NCBI GenBank assembly: GCA_015501595.1
Contig: JADNRX010000133.1
Span: 1 to 64,000 of the forward strand
Length of the DNA: 64,000 nt
Reading direction: 5' to 3'
Origin: Hymenopellis radicata
Taxonomy: Eukaryota > Basidiomycota > Agaricomycetes > Agaricales > Physalacriaceae
Shown: positions 43,647 to 53,916 of the stretch, one piece after another
Numbering within the stretch: the stretch's first letter is position 1
Layout: each line of letters starts with the position of its first letter
The notes under the pieces: generated by a model
Told to the model about the DNA's origin: nothing
Database searches by the model: none
What the model saw: the letters and a program-made list of their open reading frames with translations, nothing else
Translations under genes and position numbers: made by a program

Positions 43647-44169
43647 CCATTTCGGCGCCCGATTGTTGAATCATTCAGAGACATTACCACCGATTGGGGA
43701 GTCAGTCAATGGGGCTAGACCCTATGTTGGACTAGCATTGTTTTATCGCGCCACACTAACAAAGTAGCGTCGGCAGCGACGTTAGTGGTCAAAGCGTGCA
43801 ATACAGCAAATAGCGAAGACACATACCACCAAGAGCTAAAAGCTTAGGGATCGGTATCACGAATAAGCCGAGGACAATGCTCGAAGATTGTCGCCCATGA
43901 TCGTTGATCGAATTCAGAGACCAAGTCGGTCGGTCAATGACCGCCAATGTCTACGGTGTGTGAAAACCAGACATTGGGAAGCTGGCTAAACAATGTACAG
44001 TTCCTTGGTAACAGGACTTTGTCCGCAGATGCCCTTTTCTGGTTATGGCGGCGAAGGCGGGCCATTTCTGTCACGTGCGGATACACGTGACCGCGGAGAG
44101 TTTCAAGTTGAACAATGGCGACCACGTCGGCAAGCTTCTTTCGCCCACCGTTGCGAAACTGCACTTTGA

Positions 44170-44930
44170 ATGGCTCTCCTTGTGCCCGCTAACGCTGCAG
44201 GCATAGTTCCGCCGCTAGCGCCGGCTCTCTCTCCGACCGTCGCAGATGCCAGGGCTGCGCAAGAATACTCTGTGAAGGTTTACCAGTCGCACCGTGAGTT
44301 TATACCCGCCACTCCCAATACTAGCTAAAGGATTTTGGTCAGAATCGGGAGCCCCCGGGACTGCCACAAACGCAGACGTCGTGGCCGCTGCTGAGTACGA
44401 GCACAGCATCCTATCGCAACGAGGGGCTGGCAAGTATCTTGCTCTCAACGTCATCGATCGCTCACAGAATTATCAAATTAGCCGCCGCTCCTCCATGGTT
44501 CGCTGCCGTACAGGCCCAGCTCAATCGTATAGAAGACAGGTTGGGGACAATAGAAAGTAGGTTGGGGAAGGTATGGTGCTCTTCTTTTCGACCCATTCTC
44601 CCCTCATTGTTCTCAGGTCTCCAACGCCACCAACGGCAGCGGCCACACATACACATTCGATGTTATCAATTTTAACAACAATGCGCCCGTTAATTCAGGT
44701 GTGGACCCCACCACCATAGTGCGTCCATAAGTCTGTTTTTTGGACGTGTTATAACCCTTGAACAGGGTCTCCCTGCCTTGACCAGCATCACCCCAATAGA
44801 TAATCTCACTCACGCTCAGGTTAACAGATACTGTCAGGGCTATGGGCTTGCAGTGGGCGGACCGTATAGACAGAGAAAACGGGCGATAGCACGCCATATC
44901 GGGTGCCATGACCTGGGTGTTTTGTTATAA
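44170..44930 (+). CDS. Mug135-like C-terminal domain protein, copy 3
   Basis: Five exons (44170-44293, 44343-44429, 44482-44570, 44617-44718, 44766-44930) encode about 188 residues. All intron positions match the gene at 41257, including the GC-donor intron 2 (44430-44481). Key blocks: MALLVPANAAGIVPPLAP, PPWFAAVQAQLNRIEDRLG (coiled coil), YTFDVINFNNNAPVNSGVDP, VNRYCQGYGLAVG and RKRAIARHIGCHDLG. It is clearly diverged from copy 2, so this duplication is older than the 3.1-kb one. Intact. Confidence 0.78.
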
Positions 44931-45329
44931 GCTTGTGTGGATTGCTGAGTATAGTAGAATTTCCTTCAAATCAACTGCAACGTGTCAATACTGTATCATT
45001 ATGAATCTGAAACCCTTTCGAAGCATAGAGCCTCTACGACTCAGGGAACTACAGACAATTGCTGTCTTGGCTCGTCTGAACGACGGCAACAAAGATGGCC
45101 GGTGTTTCCGCCAAAAACGGCACGTCGTCCGCGCATCCTGTTTTTTATACCGACAATCCTCAGGGTGCTGTTGTATCGTGCGTCGCCGCTTTGACGTTAA
45201 GCTGCGCTAAAGATCTTCTTCGAGGACCTCAGGAGTCCACTGCCATCAGAATGCTCACTGATCTCATGCCGCGATTGACTAGTTGGATCGCGTACTTCGT
45301 GGAACAAATCACCGTTCCTACAAAAATGA
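44931..45329 (+). other. No firm gene; short coding-like stretch
   Basis: A plus-strand frame from 45095 encodes MAGVSAKNGTSSAHPVFYTD and LTDLMPRLTSWIAYFVEQ with protein-like composition. It then runs into the F-box relic on the other strand. It may be the remains of an exon; no family was recognised. Confidence 0.3.
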
Positions 45330-45680
45330 ATCGGACAGGGCCCATCAGTCATCTAATGTTTCAACCTCATGCTCTGGCACGTCGTGCCTGCGTCCTCGTC
45401 ATTTGGAGAAAGTGGGTGTCGTTGTGGACGTGCGACATGAAACGTGTGTGAACAAGTCCGCAAAGTGTAGGTCTTGTGAATACTTAGATTCCCGGTTCTC
45501 TTTATACCGTTTCGTCGCCCGATTGTCGAATCATTCAGAGACGTTACCACCCCGTTCTACCGATTGTGGGGTCAGTCAATGGGGGCTAGACCTTATGTTG
45601 TACAAGCATTAATTTATCGCGCCACACTATCCACGTTGTGTCGAGAGCCACGTTATTGGTCAAAGCGTGCAACGCAGGGA
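45330..45680 (-). pseudogene. Truncated relic of the F-box-like gene with its promoter
   Basis: 45480-45680 matches the upstream region of the F-box-like gene (43625-43810), including the TATA box context. 45385-45450 matches scattered pieces of its 5' coding part (around 43325-43450) with large deletions. No ATG-led frame of the protein survives. It lies next to Mug135 copy 3, mirroring the neighbour relation of the intact pair. Confidence 0.7.
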
Positions 45681-45711
45681 AGTACGAAGTATAGGTGGTA
45701 TAGAGTCCATT

Positions 45712-47382
45712 CTACATCTTCGACTTCATCTTGCCGTACTTCCTGTCAATAAAGACGCATATCTCCTCCGCTAGCACCACATGAGAAATGACACGAACAC
45801 ATCAAAGGACCACCTACCTAATTCTCGTGGCTTCTCCTGCGGTATCAGATGCCCCGCACCCTCAATCATAACATTCGACGCATTCTTCCGCCTCAACCAC
45901 ACGCGTGGCCGTGTCTTCCCAGGCCCCGCAACTCTAAAAACCAGATATCAGGTGACATACACTTGAAGATTGGGCGCCGACTTACTCTTCCTCGCCCTTT
46001 CCAGGAACAATCCACATCAACTCTACCCGTTCGTCGAGCTCCCCTCTAAATAATCTCACCCACGCCTCCTCACACCCAGTCCAAGTGTCGGAGAACGTCA
46101 CCGCCTCCTGGATGGCGGGCGTCTTCAAGGTTACGTTCCCCTCAGATACGTGGCGCAAGCCATGCTCGAAATACGCGTCTAGAACATCCGGATCCCAGCG
46201 TTGGAATAGAGGCAGAGGGCTCATTTGTACGCGAGCTTCTTGTCTGTGAATGAGGTGAGTTTGCGGAAATCAACAAAGACAATGGTAAATACGAACTCGT
46301 CCTTCCATGTATCCGCCTGCTCAAAGCACCGAGTGTTAGCTTTTCAAAATGGCGCTCCGCTTGTTGGCCAGCGACAGGGTAGACAATGATGGGGTCAATA
46401 AGGATAAGCGAGGAGAAGAGCACTGGATGAGATAACGCGGCGAGGGTGCTATGTAAAAGACGTTAGACGGCTTACATGTCCCCTGAAACTAACGAGAACA
46501 AACCAAATAGTGCCACCGAATGAATGGCCTACTGCGACTATCTTGCGAAGTCTAAAGCCCCTTTCAAGACGACGTGCGGATTCTGAGTGTCTCAGTCGAG
46601 GAAGGTGAAGAGGTAGACTGTTGGCGGCACCGGACGGAAGATAGTAGACGAGGAAGTTTAGTAGATCCCGGACGCTTTCATGCCAATGAACTACAAAACC
46701 TATCAGCGCATGTGTGGCGCATAATGGAAGCAATGCATACACATCATGTTGAACTTTCCGTCATTGAGAACGTACGAATCGCCATGATTAACCGCGTCCC
46801 AAACCCACACCTCGGAGATTGAACGCTCAGTGTGAGCGTCCAAGACCCGCGATATGGTTGGGTCCCATGTCTACACGAGATACTCATTAGAAAAGCCCAT
46901 ACAGACAGCAGACTCGTCAGGGTTACCTCCTTACTAAGCCCATTCGCGTGTGCGAAGAAGAGTGTAAGTCCGTTCCCACTCTCCCTCGAGCGCACATAGC
47001 GGTCTGCACAGATCCACAAGACCTTCTCGTTCCTCACAGGCAGCGGCTCGCTATTTCGCAGCTGTAGTAACCTCGCGTGAGCTCTTCGCACGTCCTGCAT
47101 TCTCTTCGCCTTCGACCTCGCCGGATCGAATTTCGGTCGAGCTGGAAGTTCGACTTCCTCAGATGATCTAGGGTACGCGGCTGGAATGATATGAGTCGAA
47201 TGAGACCATCCTTCTGGTAACCACTTCGGTCGTGGTTTACATGAGGGCAAGCGGGGTAAAGATGATGCTGGGAACGGCGGTGGAGACTCGAGAGGAAGTC
47301 GCGCGCGAAAGGACACATGCTCTATGCCTGGCACCGAGCTAGGGTCGATGATGGTGTATGGATGGGTGTCGCGCTTTGGCAT
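45712..47382 (-). CDS. Alpha/beta hydrolase, copy 3 (ABH-3), intact, possible peroxisomal signal
   Basis: Seven exons (47382-46927, 46870-46741, 46690-46504, 46448-46293, 46243-45986, 45933-45818, 45770-45712) give 453 residues with continuous frame. Signature: LTLFFAHANGLSKE near residue 140, nucleophile elbow VGHSFGGT (Ser252), LFSSLILIDPII, and catalytic His424 in EGAGHLIPQEKP. The acid residue is not certain. The family resembles fungal hydrolases annotated as Lpx1-like peroxisomal lipases; substrate unknown. The last residues are KSKM; SKM is an accepted variant of the C-terminal peroxisomal signal (SKL type). Exons 3-6 have the same lengths as in ABH-1 and ABH-2. The intact reading frame suggests this is the working paralogue. 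Confidence 0.82.
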
Positions 47383-48977
47383 TGATTCACAGGAGGCCTG
47401 CACGGCGGTGGGAGTATAAGTGGGGAAGAAGAGGGAAGGGTGTGCAATAGTAGAGTTGGGCGGTCAAATTTGAAGTTGCCGACACGGATGTAACGCAGCA
47501 ATGCAAACTCAAAATGACGGATCTGCGAGCCGTTAGGGAAGACCAATATTAGAGGAATATAGGCTTACGGAGTATTAACGTACTGCAATGGATTCCCTAC
47601 TTTCGGAGAGAATTGTCCTCTGCGTTGTCAATATTTATGATTCATAGGAATTTGATAGCGCTATTCCATAAGGAGGCGGCTGGTTGTGGGGACACGGGTG
47701 TTTGTGGCACCAACACCGTTTGTTTCCTGTGCTAGTGGCGCAGTTGTGGTCGCCAAGCAAGTATATCCGTCGGATCTTGCCCATCACAGTAATCCCGTCT
47801 AGGTTGAGCCTGCGAAACGCCGTCTTTACCAAACGTCCGAGAGCATTGCTCGAAGCCGTCTAGTAAACTGGAAGGTCAATTTTAGGCATACAGTCATTCA
47901 ATTGAGGAAGAGGAAGACCGACCTGTGAAACATTGATTGTATCGCTGGTGAGTCACGGTAAAATGTTCAGGTTCTATACAGACTATTCCGTCTATAGATC
48001 ATGATACTACTAATCACGAATGTCAAATCTGAACAAGAAAAGAACGGAATGTAACTGACGGTATTCTGCAATCGCCAGCATCGGCTCGGAACATATTGGC
48101 TTATCATACGCATGACATCCACACATAACAAACGAAGTCGCAAAGTTCGAACTTTTGGAAAACCTTCCTATTGGTCTTTATCGTTGCTTCGGTTTACTAT
48201 CCGTCTAACGGTAGGACAGGAAAGAACTCACAGCTGTCCGATTTGGCTCAATACACGAATGTCAGAAGGGACGAGCCGGCTTCAGTTCCCGAGTGTGTGG
48301 TATCGGAATCTTGATGGGGCCTTGATACGTCGCAGTAGCGTATAAGAGCGTATAGCACATGAGTATTATTGCCTCGCGGTATCGGCCCGTCTCGCGTTGT
48401 TTGAGCAAACAGCTCCATTCTATCCGGATGTGAGCCAGAAACGGCTTTCTGAGAGGACCCAGTAACGTACCAGACAGATTTGCTCGTCCTGTTTGCTTAT
48501 CAGATCCTCCATAGCCGCATATATCTAGGTATGCGGTATTCACAATGTGCAGCGACAACGGTATCGCGTGTCGCGTAAAAAAAGTAAAGTGGCCGTGGTC
48601 CGTGGAGTTCCGGCAGCAGCAGTTTGAAGTCCAATCAGGGCGGTGTATATGAAAACGGCAACCGCGGGGGCGGGGGCGTGGCGGGGAACGACAACCTGGA
48701 AGAGACAGAGAACAAGGCAGGCTTAGGGTTAGGGTTAATCAATGCTTGATCGATCGCGTGGCGTCAGGTGGCGTCACAATTTTTCTCTTTCTGAATTTGA
48801 CCTTCAAATACCGAAAATTTCAACCTTTCAGCCTCATGCTCAAGTGAAGATAACGCTGCGAGTGTTGTTTGGATTGAAGTTGTTTTGAGATCTCTACAGT
48901 GAGGAGCATTTACAACATCTATATGCATTGAAAAGGTCCTTTAACTGATACTTCCAGAGCAGATTCGAACTAGAATA
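47383..48977. other. Intergenic, no recognised gene
   Basis: Contains the promoter of ABH-3 on its left side. Short open frames (for example 48262-48558 minus) have no recognisable features. A GC-rich run near 48660-48690 and two TTAGGG units at 48722-48735 are the only marked sequence features. Confidence 0.4.
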
Positions 48978-50093
48978 TTAAGCGGATACTATCGTAAACT
49001 TCAATCGACCGTGCTCCGCCACCTCGCACGTCACAAAGTCCATATTCTCAACGATGTAATGCGCGCCACATCCTTCTATCTTCGACCTCTCGTGGGATGT
49101 GCAGACCGCAATGACTGTAGCACCACTGGCCACGCCAGCGCGAATACCAGATGGCGAATCTTCAAAGACCACACACTTGGACGCGTCATATCCCAAACAT
49201 TTGGCCGCGAGAAGGAATGGATCGGGAGCAGGCTTTCCGGCTTTCAGGCGCTTGTCGTCGGCGGTAATGGTGACGGGAGGCGGCGTGATGCCCACACGCG
49301 TCATACATCCGAACGCTAGAAGGACCCGAATCAGGACGCGAAAGGGGTGAAAAAAATGCTACTGACCATAGGTTTTAGCGCCAGATGTCGCGACGGCATA
49401 CCTTCCCTGAGGAAGAGAGTCCAACATCTTTTTCACGCCGGGAAGAATTCGAACGGAACGATCCACACTCCCCGCCTCAATCTCCCATGCTTCCATCACG
49501 TCCTCGACAACCTTTGCCTCAGAGTTGAGTTCAGAAGCAATGATTTCGTTGTGGGCGATGTCCATGTCGTCATCGTCGAATGTCGGCGCATATTCTGGGA
49601 CTGACGACATACGAAAGGCGCTGTCCACTTGTGACAAGAACGACGAACGATGTGAAGGAGCGGACGATGTTGAATTGCGAGATGAGGGCTCGGAGCTCTC
49701 TGGGGTAAGAGCGGGCGTAGCTTCGCTAAAGACCGATGTCGCTTCAGAGCCACGCCTGGATCCAGGTCCATGGTGGTTATATGCGTCTGCAAAGTAGAGA
49801 ATCGTTTCCTCAAACTCGGTGACTGCCGCGTCCATCTCGTGCGCCTTGATCTCGGGTTTGAACTCGGCGAGATTGTCAATGGCCCGCTTCCCGTGCGTCG
49901 CGGCGATGACGCGTTCGGGATCTTCGCCAATGTCCTGAGCGACTTTGCCCCAAGCGGCCTCCACAGCTGAGATAGAATCGGTCAACGTTCCATCCTGAAA
50001 GGCGGGACACGTAAATGACGCGTAAATGAGAGCAGAACGGCGACTCACCATGTCGAAGAGAACAGCGTCCGCGTAGAAGGTTTGACTAGACAT
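48978..50093 (-). CDS. HAD-superfamily sugar/glycerol phosphate phosphatase
   Basis: Three exons (50093-50049, 49994-49367, 49315-48978) give 336 residues. Motif I DMDGT (nucleophile Asp14, acid/base Asp16) is split by intron 1, the TSGAKTY region carries motif II, KAGKPAPDPFLLAAK holds the motif III Lys, and VVFEDSPSGIRAG holds the metal-binding acidic pair. This places it with Gpp1/Dog-type phosphatases, which dephosphorylate glycerol-3-phosphate or deoxysugar phosphates. A Ser-rich insert of about 65-100 residues (SSEPSSRNSTSSAPSHRSSF) in the cap region makes it longer than yeast Gpp1 (about 250 residues). Cytosolic; a role in glycerol or osmotic response is possible. Confidence 0.85.
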
Positions 50094-50200
50094 AGCAAAT
50101 GGCGATAGTGTAGATTGTGGAAGATAGGCTGTGAATTAGATAGAGATGATGGTAGTTTGAGTGCAAGAGACGATTTGACGTTTGCTTCTTTTCGCGTTGT

Positions 50201-50207
50201 TTTTATA
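50201..50207 (-). promoter_or_regulatory. TATA box of the HAD phosphatase gene
   Basis: TATAAAA on the minus strand, 108 bp upstream of the ATG. Confidence 0.55.
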
Positions 50208-50259
50208 CCCAGACAGACAGGGGCTGCCGGTAGGTGCGCCACAGAGCCTTGCTTTTACC

Positions 50260-50962
50260 CGACATGAAAATAAGCATTTTTATATTACTGGGGATACAAT
50301 TAAGTACTAATCGCCCATATCCCGACACGCTAGACAGGGCGGGTGTTTAGCAGGTTCGGTAGTAAGAAGGCGAAGCTTTTCTCTTTACGAACGTGATAAA
50401 ATCAGTTTACTTATGAAATTTCCGACTTCGCTGAGAAAGTCACGAATGAGAACTTGCTTGGAATAGACGGAAAAAATCTTCCCGTACAAGTTGACCTTTG
50501 CAGCGTGGACATTGTTGATCCCCTTCCTGAGCTACTTCCTCCCCTTGTCCGCGAGCCGAACCTCTCCTAAAGGAGGGAGAAAATATCACAACCAGTACAT
50601 TAGAACACTCTTGTATGGAGAACGAACGAACGAAGAATGCAGGCCTCTGCATAGGCCGCCAAGTTCTACGCCACACTTGGTATGAGAGGGGATGGAGCCG
50701 CCAAGCGGCGGTGCACAAACCTGATAATTTTGGGAGAAGATTACGGGCTCTGACGTTTGCACACACGTACAGAACCGCCAGAATATTGCATTTTACGAAC
50801 ACGTCGAATTCTCGAGGATCTTTCAAACCGCTGGCTTTCGTCATGTTGAACATCATGGACCTCTACTTTTTTTGTGCTGTAGCCGCGACATCCTCCATAA
50901 CCTCAAACACACCCGCTGCTAGTAGCCGGAGTAACACAAGCTTAGGTTTGTGAATAACATGA
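50260..50962. other. Intergenic, no recognised gene
   Basis: Lies between the phosphatase promoter and the 3' end of the P450 pseudogene. A minus-strand frame at 50440-50856 ends in a CPRCKGQLV-like stretch but has no other support. Confidence 0.4.
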
Positions 50963-53021
50963 TCATCTACATCGAACCCTCCCGCAAACCGACATCGTCA
51001 TTCTCGACGATGCTTTGAACCTCTTGCAATTAAACGGTAGCGGCTGTCTGTCGTGAGTAAGGAAAATAGACATATGAGACTGCGGTTCGTACAGGATGAG
51101 CCCATCGGCGTACGTCACATCAGGTATTATGTCTCTGCCTTCCGAGTCCTGCGCGGGACTCATCGTAACTGCCCAAAGCAGAGACACGATCGCGATATAC
51201 GCGGCGTCTACAGCAAGGTGGCGGCCGGGGCAGATCCTGAGGCCGTCAGTGATATGATGCGCTTCAACGCGAGCTTCCCATCGCCGTCGGATCTGGTTGA
51301 GGCTTGAGCCCCAGAAACCTCTCTGGGTCAAACGCCTCGGCATTCTCTTCATCATGCATAATCGCCCTAGTGACCACATTGTCAGTCAACTTGAGCGAGA
51401 AACACCGCGGTTGGGTTACCAAACATTAGCAATAACATGGCAAGGTACGTCAAAACAACGACAATGGGAGAGTTTGACGAAGCAGCTCACCACCCGGGAT
51501 GGAGTATCCATCGTAGACATCATCGTTCCTACTCGCATGAGCGATAGCTGGCCGGTCTGGTGAGTGATCATCGAGACTAGACGAACATGGCTCACCTAGG
51601 GGGGTTACGGGCCGCCATCGCATCGACGAATGGGAGGTTTGGCCGGTCCTCGAAGTTCGGGAGTCGCTTTCGGCCAACGACCGAATACAGCTCAGCATGG
51701 GCTTTACGTTGGACGGCGGGATTGCGAATCATGGCCAGTATGGTAGTGAGGACGACGCATACGGTCTTGGGAGTTGGATGAGTACACACAAGACGAGTAG
51801 ATGACAAGGCACTAACTGTGTCTGCGCCACCTGCCCGATAATGAGTATGGGAGTAGCACAACAGCAAGACGCAGCTTACCAGCGAAGGCCACGGCGGCGC
51901 AGTTTTTCACTATTTGTGCGTTGTTCTTCTCCTCTAGAGTGACCATCTCCGATGCATGCAAACGCTCAAGGCTTTTTGTGATGAAGGAGGTCTCCGCGCG
52001 ACCTTCAGTCTTTATGCAAATGCTGAGTATACTACACGTCTTTTGAATAGACGACCATACCATCGCTTTCGTCGTCAACTCAAAAGGCACGTTCAACAGG
52101 ACTAGCGCATCATTGCCTGCGATTTCTGCCTCTTTTTGGAAGGCAGCAAATGGGAACCACGCTGCAGAACATAAGTGAGTAGAGAGATTCAATGGCGTCG
52201 GCATCTGGCACATACTTATCTGAGTATCGGCAAGTAGTCGATGGCATAATTTCCCGGAAACATTGCTCATCCAGCGCTCCGCAAAGAGTTGTCCGCAATC
52301 TTGACGTATTCGTCGTCGTCGGGGTTGACGTGGTACCCATACACAAGGTAGAGTATGATTGATCCAGCGTGGCTGAGGAGGGCTAAGAATACATCATGGA
52401 TCGCGCGACTGGCCTACTGTCGAACGTGTTGGAAGAAACCATCCGGTTGGCTAAGCTGCTGTGCTTCAGGAGGGTAACGGAAGTGCTCAATTGGATGGGA
52501 TGATAATCTGCAACCGCACTGGAGTTGAAGTATTGATGGAAGGTTGGGATCTGCATGTCTATTCTAGGAGCAAGATACCTGGAGCTTGCTAAAGACGCAT
52601 CTCCATCCGTCATAATAACGCATGAAACCAAAGCTCCATTTCCATTCCATCAGTTGTCTAAGCATGTAAAACGCTGCCTTTAGAAGTGAGTGATAATTAC
52701 ATTTGGCGAGAGCAGAATGCACGAACATGGTCGGTCAGAATAGTTTGTAGAGCGCTCTTCGAAGAGCTCGACGGCCGCCTTGATGGAGTTTAGGATGATA
52801 ACGGGTTGGCCAAGGACTTTGATCGACAAGAGGTCAGAGTCGTAGGTAGAAGCCCAGTCGGCATAGGTCAGCCAGGCATTCCGCGTCGGTCTGTCGAAAA
52901 GGTTGCCTATGAGCGGAAGACCTTTGGGTCCTGGAGGCAGAGATAGCCTATGACGATGACGGGCGCCGTGCAACACGATAGTCGCGAGAATGATGAGCAG
53001 CAGGAGAAGAAAGGGATCCAT
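50963..53021 (-). pseudogene. Cytochrome P450 pseudogene (P450-A)
   Basis: The N-terminus is intact: ATG at 53021, membrane anchor MDPFLLLLLIILATIV, then LPPGPKGLPLIGNLFDRPTR. Later pieces match P450-B: FHQYFNSSAVADYHPI, AWFPFAAFQKEAEIAG, an NCAAVAFAG/ADT I-helix, GRKRLPNFEDRPNLPF, FDPERFLGLKPQPDP, ICPGRHLAVDAAYI. Two small deletions remove essential parts. After PFVDAM the Glu of ExxR is gone and the frame shifts into RWRPVTPLG. Before ICPGRH, the FGxGR half of the haem signature and its splice donor are replaced by MGSSR and a stop. The gene is head to head with P450-B, about 900 bp between starts. Confidence 0.8.
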
Positions 53022-53051
53022 GCTCAACCTGATAAGGGCTCGAGGGTGCCG

Positions 53052-53058
53052 TTATATA
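53052..53058 (-). promoter_or_regulatory. TATA box of P450-A
   Basis: TATATAA on the minus strand, 31 bp upstream of the ATG; an unusually short leader. Confidence 0.5.
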
Positions 53059-53916
53059 CATAAACCTGTTACGGGACACCCAAGCGGCTTGATATCCAGT
53101 GGAGATCTGCCAACATCCGATGATAGAGGGAGAACAGAAATTTGCGAGATGCCTCATCATGCCAGGATATAACCGAGTCGTTGGCTCCGTGTAAGGCTAC
53201 TTTAAGGTCTTGGCCGCTGGCGAGAAGAACCCGGAGCTTGTTGAAGCCTTCGAAGCCTCTATGGCGCTTTGAGGCGTTGAAAAGATTAGAAGACCGATGG
53301 TAAGAGTTACAGAAGCTGACGTTTTCCACCGGAGTGAGCGTCGACTCTGGTCGTCAGACTTCCTGACAGTGATATCCTGGAAAGGTAGCCAAAGGTGCGG
53401 GAGCTCATGCCCGTACAGTATGTCAGGATATGCATGTTGCAGCTATTGAAAAGCAGAGATGCCGGAGCTAAAAGGTGTAATTTATGGTCAAATTCAGAAA
53501 GCGAAAAATCGTCGTCACCGCTGTGATCACATGTGACGCGTTGTTTGGCCTTGTTGGTAAGTTGAAGGCCACCTTGTGCTCTCAGTCTGCTTCCTGCTTC
53601 CTTCCTCCCCACGTCTTGCTTCCCCCATCATGTCACGCCGATAGCAGACTCAATTGATGATGCTCCACTAGCGTGTATACAGCCCCATTATTCAGGCGGC
53701 ATCTCGGATGTCTGAAGTGCCCTTGCCGTCAACGTTGACGCGATACGGGTCTCCTTTGGACCGAATCTTCCCAGGTCCTGGGTGACACGGTTACTTACGC
53801 GTGAATAAATGGTCGAAAAACGGTAGAGTGCCTTACCATGCTTCCCTATAACAGAGAACAGTTCCACTACTCCCCTTGTGCGGTAACAGTTTCGAACAGC
53901 GCTTCTCCCCAAGGAC

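Noticed and set aside
48722..48735. Two TTAGGG units, the fungal telomere repeat
   Set aside because: Only two units inside a unique region; too short to be an interstitial telomere with confidence.
48955..48985. GTTCGAATC-like T-loop word on the minus strand
   Set aside because: No matching stems, acceptor arm or A box; not a tRNA.
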